A stretch of DNA of 64,000 nucleotides from Rhodopseudomonas infernalis (GTDB lineage Bacteria > Pseudomonadota > Alphaproteobacteria > Rhizobiales > Xanthobacteraceae). How positions within the stretch are numbered: the first letter of the stretch is position 1; each line of letters starts with the position of its first letter. Positions 39,272-48,494 of this stretch are shown one piece after another. The notes beneath the pieces are model-generated. The model saw nothing but the letters and a program-made list of their open reading frames with translations. It had not been told where the DNA came from and did not search any database. A program made the position numbers and the translations under genes. The stretch lies in contig NZ_JAJNAL010000024.1 of assembly GCF_022271405.1 (NCBI RefSeq), positions 19,363-83,362 on the forward strand, given 5' to 3'.

Positions 39272-40705
39272 TCAGGACAGCCATCGCAGCAGTTTCGACA
39301 GTCGCGCGATCTTGCCGCCATAGGGCGGGTAGAGGTCGGCGAAGCGGTTGTAGGGCGAGCGATAGAACACCGGCTTGAGCTGGCTGAAGGTGTTGAAGCC
39401 CCATTCGCCGTGATACGCGCCGGTGCCCGACGCGCCGACGCCGCCCATCGGCTGGTTCTGCTGCGCGAAGTGCACCAGGCAGTCGTTGATGGTCACGCCG
39501 CCCGAGACGGTGCGGGCCAGCACTTCGTCGCGCGCGGCCTCGTCGGTGCCGAACCAGTACAGCGCCAGCGGCCGGTCGCGGCCGTTGATGAAGCGGATCG
39601 CCTCCGCCGCATCGTCGACGCCGAGGATCGGCAGCAGCGGGCCGAAAATTTCTTCCTGCATGATCTTCATGTCGGGCGTGGCGCCCAGCACCAGCGTCGG
39701 CGGAAACTTGCGCCGGCTGCGCCAGGCCGCGTCGTCGGCCGATGCCGGCTGCAGCAGGGTCGCGCCCTGCGCGGCGGCGTCGTCGATCAGCCCCTTCAAC
39801 CGCGCGTAGTGCCGGTCGGCGACGATCGAGGTGTAGTCGGTGTTGGCGGGGTCGCTGCCGAACATCGTCTGCATCGCGGCGCGGATCTTCTCCGCCAAGG
39901 CCTCGACCTTGTCCCGCGGCGCCAGCACGTAGTCCGGCGCGATGCAGGTCTGGCCGGCGTTCATCAGCTTGGCATAGGCGATCCGGGGCGCGACCTCGTC
40001 GAGATCGGCGGAGCGGTCGACGATGGTCGGCGACTTGCCGCCGAGCTCGAGCGTCACCGGCGTGAGATTGCGGCCGGCGGCCTCGGCGACGATGCGCCCG
40101 ACGCGGGTCGAGCCGGTGAACATCAGATGGTCGAACGGCAGCCGCGCGAACGCCTCGGCGATGCCGTCCTCGATCCCGGTCACCACCATCTCGTCGGCGT
40201 TGAACTTTGCCGCGACGGTCTCCTGCAGCAGCGCCGAGAACGCCGGCGACAATTCGCTCGGCTTGATCATCACCCGGTTGCCGGCGGCGAGCGCGCCGAT
40301 CGCCGGCGCGATGGTGAGCTGCAGCGGATAATTCCACGGCGCGATGATGCCGACCACGCCGAGCGGCTGCGGGATCAGCCGGTTCTGCCCCGGCCAGAAC
40401 TGCAGCTCGGTCTTCACCTTGCGCGGCGCCATCCAGGGTTTGACGTGCCTGGTGGTGTGCTTGATGTCGCCGAGCAGGCTGAGCGTCTCGGCGATCAGCG
40501 TCTCGACCGCGCAGCGATGGCCGAAATCGGCCGAGATCGCCTGCTCGAATCGCTTTTCGTTGTCCGTCAGCAGGCTGCGCAGCCGTTTCAGCCGATCGAG
40601 CCGCAGCTCCAGCGTTGCGGGCGCCTCGGCCCGCGAGCGTTCGACCATGCGGTGGAAGCTGTCCTGCAGGGCATTGGCTCCGAAACCGGTCAACGGCTGG
40701 TCCAT
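39272..40705 (-). CDS. Aldehyde dehydrogenase, coniferyl aldehyde dehydrogenase-like
   Basis: Start at ATG 40705 (MDQPLTGFGANALQDSFHRMVERSR), with GGGAGCG before it; 477 residues, short for an ALDH and in line with the class 3/CalB group. Seen: APWNYPLQLT, catalytic Glu in TLELGGKSP, Cys in NAGQTCIAPDYVLA, and QEEIFGPLLPI. The C-terminal GGVTINDCLVHFAQQNQPMGGVGASGTGAYHGEWGFNTFS fits coniferyl aldehyde dehydrogenases. It oxidises aldehydes with NAD(P). Expected partner: the GMC alcohol dehydrogenase 78 bases downstream. Confidence 0.9.
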   Translation of the reverse strand: MDQPLTGFGANALQDSFHRMVERSRAEAPATLELRLDRLKRLRSLLTDNEKRFEQAISADFGHRCAVETLIAETLSLLGDIKHTTRHVKPWMAPRKVKTELQFWPGQNRLIPQPLGVVGIIAPWNYPLQLTIAPAIGALAAGNRVMIKPSELSPAFSALLQETVAAKFNADEMVVTGIEDGIAEAFARLPFDHLMFTGSTRVGRIVAEAAGRNLTPVTLELGGKSPTIVDRSADLDEVAPRIAYAKLMNAGQTCIAPDYVLAPRDKVEALAEKIRAAMQTMFGSDPANTDYTSIVADRHYARLKGLIDDAAAQGATLLQPASADDAAWRSRRKFPPTLVLGATPDMKIMQEEIFGPLLPILGVDDAAEAIRFINGRDRPLALYWFGTDEAARDEVLARTVSGGVTINDCLVHFAQQNQPMGGVGASGTGAYHGEWGFNTFSQLKPVFYRSPYNRFADLYPPYGGKIARLSKLLRWLS

Positions 40706-40980
40706 GGTGCGCTCCCGATCCGGCCGATGTCGATGATTTTGGCCGATTTCGTCGAAGTCTTGCAGGCGCACGGGGCCGCCGCAACCGCATCCGGTTCCGG
40801 CCGTCATAATATCTTGAAAATCTGCCGCTCGGGGCTTCCCAAACCCCGCGAGCATTGCTAGACACCCCTCGCGCCCCGGGCACTGCCCCGGGCCCCTTCT
40901 CAGGAAGCTTCCGGGAGGATCGATCGACGCCCTTGGGCGTTGATGGTCATCTGCTTTCTGAAGATCGCGCAAAGGTTTAA

Positions 40981-41057
<77 letters not shown>

Positions 41058-41061
41058 AATT

Positions 41062-41094
41062 GAACCCCGGTCCTTGTGGCCGGGGTTCTTTTTT
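41062..41094 (+). terminator. Rho-independent terminator of the tRNA gene
   Basis: GAACCCCGG and CCGGGGTTC form a nine-base-pair stem with a nine-base loop, followed by TTTTTT. It begins five bases after the tRNA CCA. Confidence 0.9.
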
Positions 41095-41099
41095 GCGCC

Positions 41100-41867
41100 T
41101 TACGCGTCCGCCTTGCCGCCCCTGCGCAGCAGATAAATATCCATCACCCAGCCTTTGGCTTCGCGCACCTGCCGGCGGGTGCGGCTGATGTTGGCGGCGA
41201 CGTCCTTGAGCGGGCCGGAGATCAGGACTTCGTCGGCGAGGCCGAGATTTGCGGCCCAGTAGATATCGAGATCGGCTGGCTCGATCTTGGCGAAGGTCTC
41301 GTCGCCGTCGAGCATCACCACGGTGCTGTCGGCGTCGATCGGCAGGCCGGCGGCGAGTTTGCGGCCGGTGGTGATGGTGATCGGCTCGCCGATGCGGTTG
41401 AGCGCGATGCGGTGGCGCGCCGCCAGCGCCTGCACCGCGGTGATGCCGGGGATGATCTCGTAGTCGAGCGCCAGCCCCTGCGCGCGCAGCCGGTCGAGGA
41501 TGCGCAGCGTGCTGTCGTACAGCGCGGGATCACCCCACACCAGAAACGCGCCGCACTCGCCGTCGGCGAGTTCGCTGGTCAGCAGCGCCGCGTAGCGCGC
41601 GGCGATGCGGGCGTGCCAGTCGTCGACCACCCCGCGATAATCGTCGCCGGCCGGCGCGCGTTGCGGGATGTCGATGCTGACGAAGCGGGTGCCCGGCGCT
41701 TTGATGAAGCGTCGGCAGATCTCTTCGCGTGCGGTTTTCAGTTCGGCCTTCTCGGCGCCTTTGTCGGGCAGGAAGAACACGCTGGCGCGGTTCAGCGCCT
41801 CGACCGCCTGCAGCGTCAGATAGTTGGGATCGCCGGGGCCCATGCCGATCAGGAGAAGTTTGCGCAT
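41100..41867 (-). CDS. cobF: Precorrin-6A synthase (deacetylating)
   Basis: 255 residues. Tetrapyrrole methylase fold: MRKLLLIGMGPGDPNYLTLQAVEAL at the N-terminus, FLVWGDPALYDSTLRI and IIPGITAVQALAARH in the middle. The combination with long HARIAARYAALL insert fits CobF, which uses SAM to methylate C-1 of precorrin-5 with loss of acetate, in the aerobic corrin pathway. It follows cobS after a 96-base gap containing a palindromic repeat, so it may or may not be in the riboswitch-controlled transcript. It ends against the tRNA terminator. Confidence 0.92.
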   Translation of the reverse strand: MRKLLLIGMGPGDPNYLTLQAVEALNRASVFFLPDKGAEKAELKTAREEICRRFIKAPGTRFVSIDIPQRAPAGDDYRGVVDDWHARIAARYAALLTSELADGECGAFLVWGDPALYDSTLRILDRLRAQGLALDYEIIPGITAVQALAARHRIALNRIGEPITITTGRKLAAGLPIDADSTVVMLDGDETFAKIEPADLDIYWAANLGLADEVLISGPLKDVAANISRTRRQVREAKGWVMDIYLLRRGGKADA

Positions 41868-41899
41868 CGGCGAGGAGTCCTATTGCTTCGTGATGAGCA

Positions 41900-41943
41900 G
41901 AGATTCCGGGTTCGCGCGCCAACGGCGCGCGCCCCGGAATGAC
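41900..41943. repeat. Short palindromic repeat, type B-like
   Basis: ATTCCGGGTTCGCGCGC...GCGCGCGCCCCGGAAT followed by GAC, an inverted repeat between cobS and cobF that resembles one arm of the element at 37426. Confidence 0.7.
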
Positions 41944-41963
41944 GGCGGGGAGGGGGCGTGCAA

Positions 41964-42725
41964 CTAACCATGCGCGGCGACGCCGAGCAGCAGGCCGATC
42001 TGGGCGAACTGCTCGGTGGCGCCGAGCACATCGCCGACATAGCCGCCGATCAGCCGCGCAGCGGCCAGCGCCGGCAATGTACCGAGCAGGATGGCGCCGA
42101 TCAGTCCGCGCGCCGCGGCGGCTGGGTCGATCCACAGCTGTGGCGCCAGGCTGAGCAGCGCGAATGCCGTTGCGGTCAGCGCCGCGCCGGTGTCGATCCG
42201 GCTGTCCGGATAGTTCAGCTTCGCGGTCGCGACATTGCCCGCATAAGGCAGCATCGACATCGCGGCCAGGATGCCGGCGCGGCCGAGGCTGTGGCTGGCG
42301 ACCAGCGCGGCGGCGCCGACCCAGGGCGGCAGTGTCGCCAGCGCGGCGATGCGAATGATCAGGCTGGCGATCAGTGTGACGGCGCCGTAATTGCCGATCC
42401 GGCTGTCCTTGATAATCGTCAGCCGCTGCTCGCGCGTGCGGCCGCCGAACAGCCCATCCGCGCTGTCGGCAATGCCGTCCTCATGCAGCGCGCCGGTGAG
42501 CGCCACGCCGGCGATCACCGCCAACACGGCCGGCACCAGCCCCGACCAGATCGCCGACGCCGCGATCAGCACGCCGCCGCAGAAGAGGCCGATCAGTGCG
42601 CCGACCAGAGGAAAGTACTTGGCGGCGGGGAGCAGCCAGCCGTCGTCGAACTGCGCGGCGCGCGGCGCTGGCAGGATCGTCATGAATTGCAGCGCGTTGA
42701 AAAACGGGCGGAGCGCGGGCGTCAC
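41964..42725 (-). CDS. cobS: Adenosylcobinamide-GDP ribazoletransferase (cobalamin synthase)
   Basis: 253 residues from GTG 42725, which overlaps the cobT stop by four bases (GTGA). Polytopic membrane protein with about six or seven hydrophobic segments. The family motif ALHEDGIADSADGLFGG with its acidic residues is intact, followed by KDSRIGNYG. It joins adenosylcobinamide-GDP and alpha-ribazole in the inner membrane, the last-but-one step of cobalamin assembly; the gene is called cobV in some species. The operon is cobT-cobS, perhaps with cobF. Confidence 0.94.
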   Translation of the reverse strand: MTPALRPFFNALQFMTILPAPRAAQFDDGWLLPAAKYFPLVGALIGLFCGGVLIAASAIWSGLVPAVLAVIAGVALTGALHEDGIADSADGLFGGRTREQRLTIIKDSRIGNYGAVTLIASLIIRIAALATLPPWVGAAALVASHSLGRAGILAAMSMLPYAGNVATAKLNYPDSRIDTGAALTATAFALLSLAPQLWIDPAAAARGLIGAILLGTLPALAAARLIGGYVGDVLGATEQFAQIGLLLGVAAHG

Positions 42726-43786
42726 TGCGTCTGTCCAAGGCGGCCCGCCAGCACGTCGGACAAGTCCGCCAGCTCGGTCAGAATGCCGGCGGCGGCGCGC
42801 AGCAGCGGCACCGCCATCAGCGCGCCGGTGCCTTCACCGAGCCGGAAGCCGAGGTTGAGATAGGGCGTCGCGGTCATCGCGCCGAGCAGCACCGCGTGGC
42901 CGCGCTCCGCCGAGCGATGCGAGAACACGCAGTAATCGCGCGCCGCCGGATGCAGCCGCACCGCGACCAGCGCGGCGGCGCTGGCGATGAAGCCGTCGAT
43001 CACCACCGGCCGCCGCTTTGCTGCGGCGGCCAGCACCGCGCCGGCCATCATGGCGATCTCGTAGCCGCCGAATTCCGCCAGCACCTCGAGCGGCGCCGTT
43101 GCGTCGGTACGCGCCGCCGCCATCCGCGCGATCGCGCGCTTGTGCGCAACGCCCGCGTCATCAAGCCCCGCGCCGCGGCCGACGCAATCGTCGATCGGCG
43201 TGCCGGTCAGGCGATGCGTCAGCAGCGCCGCCGATGTGGTGTTGCCGATGCCCATTTCGCCGATCGCGACGATGTCGACGCCGCCCTCGATCGCATCGGA
43301 CACCACGGCGATCGAAGCGCTCAGCGCACGGCGGGCGTCGTCGATCGTCATCGCCGGCTCGCGGCTGGCGTTACGGGTGCCATAGCCGATCTTGCGGTTG
43401 ATCAGTCCGGGGTGAGGCGGCAGATCCGCATTGATGCCGGCATCGACCACGCACACTTCGGTCGCCGCGGCCCTTGCCAGCACGTTCATGCCGGCGCAGC
43501 CGGCGAGATAAGCGCCGACCATCGCCTGCGTGACGCTGGTCGGGTAGGGCGAGACGTTGTCTTCGGCCAACCCGTGATCGCCGGCGAACACGAACACCAT
43601 GGCGCGCGCGGTGCGCGGCGGCGCCGGGTGCCAGATCAGGCCGAGCTGGACGGCGAGATCTTCGAGCCGGCCGAGCGAGCCGGGCGGCTTGGCCTTGCCA
43701 TCGATGCGGGCGCGGAGCGCCGGTTCGAGCGCGGCATCGACGGCGTCGATGGACAATTTGCTGAAGTGATCGAGCGGTGCGTGCAT
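42722..43786 (-). CDS. cobT: Nicotinate-nucleotide-dimethylbenzimidazole phosphoribosyltransferase
   Basis: 354 residues. Family sequences: KPPGSLGRLEDLAVQLG, VFAGDHGLAEDNVSPYP, IGEMGIGNTTSAALL, and the catalytic Glu in GEGTGALMAVPLL. It makes alpha-ribazole phosphate from dimethylbenzimidazole and nicotinate mononucleotide in the cytosol. It is first after the cobalamin riboswitch (about 195 bases between them), so the cobT-cobS operon should switch off when cobalamin is plentiful. The gene is called cobU in some alphaproteobacteria. Confidence 0.95.
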   Translation of the reverse strand: MHAPLDHFSKLSIDAVDAALEPALRARIDGKAKPPGSLGRLEDLAVQLGLIWHPAPPRTARAMVFVFAGDHGLAEDNVSPYPTSVTQAMVGAYLAGCAGMNVLARAAATEVCVVDAGINADLPPHPGLINRKIGYGTRNASREPAMTIDDARRALSASIAVVSDAIEGGVDIVAIGEMGIGNTTSAALLTHRLTGTPIDDCVGRGAGLDDAGVAHKRAIARMAAARTDATAPLEVLAEFGGYEIAMMAGAVLAAAAKRRPVVIDGFIASAAALVAVRLHPAARDYCVFSHRSAERGHAVLLGAMTATPYLNLGFRLGEGTGALMAVPLLRAAAGILTELADLSDVLAGRLGQTQ

Positions 43787-43981
43787 GGGAAAGGGCGATC
43801 GGGTGACGACAGGCGGCGCGATGTGCCACCTGTCATTGCGGCATGTCGCAGGGGGGGCCGCGGCGTCGGTGCGGCTCGGCGGCGACGGATGAAATCAGCC
43901 GTGTCGGAAACGGCGCTACGTCGGGAGCGGATGCGGCATCGGAACGTCCTTCTTCGACCCACCGTCGAATGGTTGTGCAGG

Positions 43982-44160
43982 TCTCCGGCCGGTCTCCTGG
44001 CTCGCGGATGTTGTCCCGATCGCCTTCCCGGGGCCGGAGATTGGCCGCAGTGGCTGGTGTGATCGGCGACGATCCGCTTACAGTTGCGGGGGCAGCCGCG
44101 GCTTCGGCGATCGCTCGCCTCACCGCATTCCCGTTTCACCCTTCCGAAAAAGGGCACCGA
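43982..44160 (-). ncRNA. Cobalamin riboswitch
   Basis: Reading the minus strand from 44158: GGTGCCC...AAGGGTGAAACGGGAA, GCGGTGAG, then GCTGCCCCCGCAACTGTAAG, a GGGAAGG segment and the B12 box GCGAGCCAGGAGACCGGCC (about 43988-44005). These blocks occur in the order and spacing of the classic adenosylcobalamin riboswitch. It lies upstream of cobT. A stem-loop with GCCGG near its 3' end could occlude later sequence; whether it acts on translation or on termination is not clear from the 195-base spacer. Confidence 0.93.
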
Positions 44161-44421
44161 AGATGCGGCACAAGAGCATGGCGCCAAGCCTCGCGCAACA
44201 TCGCCGGCCTGCCGCAGCCGCCTCGTCAGACGAAGGTGCAACGGCACGGCGGCGGTCAAGCATGGGGGTGGCCCGGCCGGCTGCGGTGGCTTTTCTTGGG
44301 GCCAAGCGGGTACCCAGCTTGCGCGAACGCGCTATAACGGCGCCGGCGCGTGCCGTTGCCGGACCATGGCTGCGGCCGCGCCGATGCGGCGGAGGGGAGC
44401 TCCGCCAGACGGAACCATGGC

Positions 44422-44556
44422 TTGAAGTCGCTCGGTATCATCGTTCTGCTGGCCCTGGCGGTTTTCGCCTATGGCCTGTACGCCGACATCACCCTGACGC
44501 GCTGCGTGCGGGGCTCGGTCACGGCCGCCCTCGGCCTGTGCGCTAAAGGTGACTGA
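44422..44556 (+). CDS. Small single-pass membrane protein, unknown
   Basis: 44 residues from TTG 44422: a positively charged start, one hydrophobic helix (LGIIVLLALAVFAYGLYADI) and a short tail with two cysteines (TRCVRGSVTAALGLC). A longer frame from 44350 adds residues with no family look. I recall no named family. The region between the riboswitch and the DUF3095 gene has room for its promoter. Confidence 0.4.
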   Translation: MKSLGIIVLLALAVFAYGLYADITLTRCVRGSVTAALGLCAKGD

Positions 44557-44637
44557 CGCGCCCAACTCAGACGTCCAAGCTGAAAACTCAGCCGCCGGAA
44601 CGCCGTAAATGGTGTGATGACGAAGAGGTCTTGCCCG

Positions 44638-45789
44638 ATGGCCGCACGCGACAGCGACTTGTTCTACAATGGCGTGGCGGTATTCCGGGGGTTCGGCAAC
44701 CTGATGGACCCGGATCTGTATTCGCCATTGCCCGACGATTGGGTGATCGGATCTGCCGACATCGTCCAATCGACCAAGGCGATCGCGGAGCAGCGCTACA
44801 AGGCGGTCAACATGGCCGGCGCCTCGGTGATCGCCGCGATTGCCAACGCGCTCGAGGGCCGCGACTTTCCGTTCGTGTTCGGCGGCGACGGCGCCAGCTT
44901 CGCCGTGTCGCCGCGCGACCTCGATCGCGCGCGGGCCGCGATGGCGGCGGCCGCGGCCTGGGTGCGGGACGAACTCGATCTCACGATGCGCATCGCGCTG
45001 GTGCCGGTCGCCGCCATTCGGGCGCAGGGCCTCGACGTTCGGGTGGCGCGCTTCGCGCCGTCGCCCCATGTCAGCTACGCGATGTTTTCGGGCGGAGGGC
45101 TCGGCTGGGCCGAGGCCGAGATGAAGCGGGGCGGATTCGCCGTGACGCCCGCGGAGCCGGGTACAGTGCCGAACCTCGACGGCCTGTCGTGCCGGTTCGA
45201 GACGATTCCGGCGGCGCGCGGCGTCATCCTGACGATCCTGGTCGTGCCGACCGGCGAAGCCGATCCCGCGGCGTTTCGCCGGCTGATCGAGGAGGTGGTG
45301 GGCCAGACCGAGCACAGTCCCGATGCGGGCCGGCCGGTGCCGTCCGGCGGCCCCAATCTGCGATGGCCGCCGGCAGGCTTCGACCTGGAGGCACGCGCGG
45401 CCCGTGGCGGGTCGCTGCTCGCGCGGCGTGTCTCCGTGTTGTGCTTCACGCTGTTTGCCTACGTGATCATGCGGTTCGGCATCACGGTCGGCGGCTTCGT
45501 GCCGAAAACCTACGTCGCGCAGGTCGTGGAGAATTCCGACTTCCGTAAGTACGACGACGGCCTACGGATGATCCTGGACTGCACGGCCGAACTTGCGGAG
45601 GCGCTGGAGCAGACCCTCAGTGCGGCGGCCTCGGCCGGCATCGCGCGCTATGGCTGTTTCCGGCAGGACGCCGCGATGATGACGTGCTTCACGCCATCGG
45701 CGATGCGCAGCGACCATGTGCATTTCATCGATGGCGCAGGCGGTGGCTATGCGTCTGCGGCGGTCGCGCTGAAAACGATGGCGGCGTAG
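44638..45789 (+). CDS. DUF3095-family protein with cyclase-like motif
   Basis: Start at ATG 44638 (MAARDSDLFYNGVAVFRGFGNLMD), 383 residues. Conserved pattern of DUF3095: DLYSPLPDDWVIGSADIVQSTKAIAEQRYKAVNMAGASVIAAIANAL and FVFGGDGASFAVSP. The arrangement SADIVQSTKAI and FGGDGA recalls metal-binding aspartates of class III adenylate cyclases, so nucleotide cyclase or related chemistry has been guessed for the family, but nothing is proven. Near the C-terminus is one hydrophobic stretch (VSVLCFTLFAYVIMRFG). It is probably monocistronic. Confidence 0.8.
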   Translation: MAARDSDLFYNGVAVFRGFGNLMDPDLYSPLPDDWVIGSADIVQSTKAIAEQRYKAVNMAGASVIAAIANALEGRDFPFVFGGDGASFAVSPRDLDRARAAMAAAAAWVRDELDLTMRIALVPVAAIRAQGLDVRVARFAPSPHVSYAMFSGGGLGWAEAEMKRGGFAVTPAEPGTVPNLDGLSCRFETIPAARGVILTILVVPTGEADPAAFRRLIEEVVGQTEHSPDAGRPVPSGGPNLRWPPAGFDLEARAARGGSLLARRVSVLCFTLFAYVIMRFGITVGGFVPKTYVAQVVENSDFRKYDDGLRMILDCTAELAEALEQTLSAAASAGIARYGCFRQDAAMMTCFTPSAMRSDHVHFIDGAGGGYASAAVALKTMAA

Positions 45790-45803
45790 ACCGGCGGCCG
45801 ACG

Positions 45804-46244
45804 TCAGCGCCCGTCGAGCGTCCAGGTCTCGCCGCCGCACAGCGAGCCGACGCAGCCTTCGACATGCAGCGTTGTCGGTCCGGTGTGCGACAGGGTGGTC
45901 TCGTAGGTCTTGCCGTCATCGGCGTTGTAGATGTGGCCGGCCCATTTGCCCTGCGACACCGGACGCATATCGCCGAAAATCTGCAGCCCGATCATCGGTC
46001 GCGCGGCGCGGGCCGGATCGGGATTCTTGTCGTCGACCTGAGGCCTGCCGGTATTCGGATCGATCGGCTGCCGCAGCCACACCACCGTGCCGCACAGCGC
46101 CGCGCCGCAGCTTCTGATCCGCACCTTGGCGTCGCCGGCTTGTGTCAGCCAGGTGCCTTGTGGGCCGCCCGACTGCGCGGTCGCGGCGACGGGCGCCAGC
46201 ATGGCGAGCAATGCAGCAGCAAACAGTGCGGATCGGGTGAACAT
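45804..46244 (-). CDS. Exported DUF2147-family protein
   Basis: 146 residues with a signal peptide (LFAAALLAMLAPVAATAQ) and the DUF2147 pattern: GTWLTQAGDAKVRIRSCGAALCGTVVWL, DPNTGRPQVDDKNPDPA, GLQIFGDM and GKWAGHIYNADDGKTYE. The paired cysteines (CGAALCG, GCVGSLCGG) may form disulfides in the periplasm. A small beta-barrel lipocalin-like fold is likely. The function of the family is unknown. GGAGGATAG before the ATG. It converges with the DUF3095 gene. Confidence 0.85.
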   Translation of the reverse strand: MFTRSALFAAALLAMLAPVAATAQSGGPQGTWLTQAGDAKVRIRSCGAALCGTVVWLRQPIDPNTGRPQVDDKNPDPARAARPMIGLQIFGDMRPVSQGKWAGHIYNADDGKTYETTLSHTGPTTLHVEGCVGSLCGGETWTLDGR

Positions 46245-46366
46245 CTATCCTCCAGCCATCGTCGGGGCGCGGCACCACGTGTCTGTGCATCGCGGCGCCC
46301 TGAATAACAGAGGCGGAGGATTCGTGGCAAAGGCGTGACGAACACAAGATACCGAGCACCCCGCGA

Positions 46367-47740
46367 TCAATCGCCCCAGCGTGTCAGGTGAATCGCCAGC
46401 ACCGTTCCGGCGCCGTACACCACCATGGCGAAGGTCACCAAGGCGAACAGCGTCCACGACGGTGCTGCGCTCATCACCAGCGCCATTCCGCCGACCGCGA
46501 CCAGCAGCAGCCGGGCGGTCGAAGCCAGCACCGGACCGCCGACCTTCGCGGCGCCTTGCGAGGCGAAATACAGCGTCACGCCGAGGCCGAAGAACGCGAA
46601 GGACGGCCCGGCGAAGTGGAAATAGGCATGCGCCGCCGCGGTCACCGCCGGATCGGCGGTGAACAGCGACACCCACAGCGCCGGATAGACCGCCAGCACC
46701 AGGCCGGCCAATCCGAGAACGAGCGCCGAGACCGCGCCAGCCGTCCACGCGACGCGTCGCGCCCGTGCCGGCTGGCCGGCGCCGACCGCCATGCCGACCA
46801 TCGGGATCGAGGCGACGCCGACTGCGAAGGCGATCGGGATCAGCAGGAATTCGAGCCGCGAGCCGATGCCGTAGCCGGCGAGCGTCGCCGTGCCGTAGGT
46901 TGCAAGGATCTTGGTGAAGATCAGAATGGTCAGCACCGACTGCAGCGGCGCCAGACAGGCCAGTGCGCCGACCCTGAGAATGTCACCGAACATCCGCCGC
47001 TGAAATTCGAACGACCGCACCCGCAGCTTCAACCGCGCGCGGCCGCTTGCCATGTAGCCGAGCAGAAACAGTGCGCCGAGCGAGAACGCCACCAACTGCC
47101 CCGACGCGACGCCGGGCATGCCGTATCGCGGCATTCCAAACAGACCAAGGCCGAATGCGCCGCCGATCGCGACCTGCAGCACGGCCACCACCAGCAGCGT
47201 CGCGGAGGGCAGCACCATATCGCCGGCGCCGCGTAGCACCGAGGCCAGCGTGTTGACCAGCCAGATCGACACCGCGCCGGAGAACACCACGACCGAATAG
47301 CCGCACGCCTGTTCGAGCACTTCGCCGCGGCCGCCGAGCAGCATGTACAGTGATCGGCCGAACACCAGCATCAGCAGCGTGAACAGCAGCCCGCCGCACA
47401 GCCCGATGATCACCGCGTGTAGCGCCAGCACTTCGGCGCTGGCACGGTCGCCGGCGCCCAATGCGCGACTGATCGCCGAGGAGACGCCGCCACCCATGGC
47501 GCCTGCCGACATCATCTGCGTCAGCATCGCGAATGGAAACACCAGCGCGATCGCAGCCAGCGGTTCGATGCCGAGCCGCCCGATGTAGGAGGTCTCGGCG
47601 ATCGACACCACCGCGGTGCCGAGCATCGCGATGATGTTCGGAATCGCCAGCCGCGTCAGCGTCGGCAGGATCGGTGCAGTGAGCAGGTGGCTCGGCGGCG
47701 GCGCGGCCAGGGGCATATCGGCCGGTGCGTCGATCGTCAT
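46367..47740 (-). CDS. MATE-family efflux transporter
   Basis: 457 residues with 12 hydrophobic segments in two halves. Family features: PNIIAMLGTAVVSIAETSYIGRLGIEPLAAIALVFP at the N-terminus, SAGAMGGGVSSAISRALGAGD in the first half, and the corresponding RLEFLLIPIAFAVGVASIPMVGMAVGAGQ in the second half. MATE proteins export cationic drugs or metabolites with Na+ or H+. The substrate is unknown. GGCGGGAGCC before the ATG. It is transcribed alone; the GNAT gene upstream on the same strand is 100 bases away. Confidence 0.92.
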   Translation of the reverse strand: MTIDAPADMPLAAPPPSHLLTAPILPTLTRLAIPNIIAMLGTAVVSIAETSYIGRLGIEPLAAIALVFPFAMLTQMMSAGAMGGGVSSAISRALGAGDRASAEVLALHAVIIGLCGGLLFTLLMLVFGRSLYMLLGGRGEVLEQACGYSVVVFSGAVSIWLVNTLASVLRGAGDMVLPSATLLVVAVLQVAIGGAFGLGLFGMPRYGMPGVASGQLVAFSLGALFLLGYMASGRARLKLRVRSFEFQRRMFGDILRVGALACLAPLQSVLTILIFTKILATYGTATLAGYGIGSRLEFLLIPIAFAVGVASIPMVGMAVGAGQPARARRVAWTAGAVSALVLGLAGLVLAVYPALWVSLFTADPAVTAAAHAYFHFAGPSFAFFGLGVTLYFASQGAAKVGGPVLASTARLLLVAVGGMALVMSAAPSWTLFALVTFAMVVYGAGTVLAIHLTRWGD

Positions 47741-47842
47741 GGCTCCCGCCCTTTCGCTCCGCTCGATGGTGGCGGTGTAGATTAAATTATGATCGACATA
47801 TGAATGATGCGCAAGCCGCCGGCTGTGCGTGTAGCGCAGGCG

Positions 47843-48367
47843 TCACCACGGCGAACCGCAGAGGTCGAGCGTTCCGCCGCGAACCTTGCGGCGCAGGTCG
47901 AGCTGCATCGGCACCAGTTCATCATAGGGCGCCTTGCTGCCGCTTTGCTCGGCCACGATGGCGCCGTCGTAGCGCTGCCAGCCGCGCGCTTCGAAAAAGG
48001 CGGCTTGAGTCTCGTCGCAGAACGCCAGGCCGCAATCGATCGCTTCGTGATCGCGCAACGTCTGCACCGCGGCCGTCAGCGCCAGCGAGCCGTAGCCGCG
48101 GCGCCGTCCGTCCGGCCTTGTGGCGAGGCCGCCGATGCCGCCGACCTGACACTTGCGGCCGTTCCAGGTCACGATCCGGATGGTGATCCCGACGTGACAG
48201 ACCAGTTCTCCCGAGGATTCGATCAGCACGCGCAGCGTCGGGTGCTCGTCATCGGACGTGCCGCGGCGGTGAGGGGCCTTCGCGCCCGGAGGCCACACCG
48301 TTTCGAGCAGCGGGCGCGCCATCGGCCACGCCGCGTCGCCTGACAGAATGTCGATCTCGATACTCAT
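47843..48367 (-). CDS. GNAT-family N-acetyltransferase
   Basis: Start at ATG 48367 (MSIEIDILSGDAAWPMARPLLETVWPP), 174 residues. The acetyl-CoA-binding P-loop-like motif is GGLATRPDGRRRGYGSLAL (QxxGxG/A form), preceded by KCQVGGIG and followed by CDETQAAFFEARGWQRY, a usual GNAT motif B. It probably acetylates a small amine; no substrate is suggested by context. The start sits back to back with the MFS gene region. Confidence 0.82.
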   Translation of the reverse strand: MSIEIDILSGDAAWPMARPLLETVWPPGAKAPHRRGTSDDEHPTLRVLIESSGELVCHVGITIRIVTWNGRKCQVGGIGGLATRPDGRRRGYGSLALTAAVQTLRDHEAIDCGLAFCDETQAAFFEARGWQRYDGAIVAEQSGSKAPYDELVPMQLDLRRKVRGGTLDLCGSPW

Positions 48368-48494
48368 CCGCTCTCCTTGCCGTGCCACCCCCGCGTTCTA
48401 TGCAGAACTACGATACCGGCCACAAGGATGGTCAAACACCGCAATTCAGGGCATGAGTATTCTCAAAATCGCAAGACCCAGAGGAAATCGTCCT

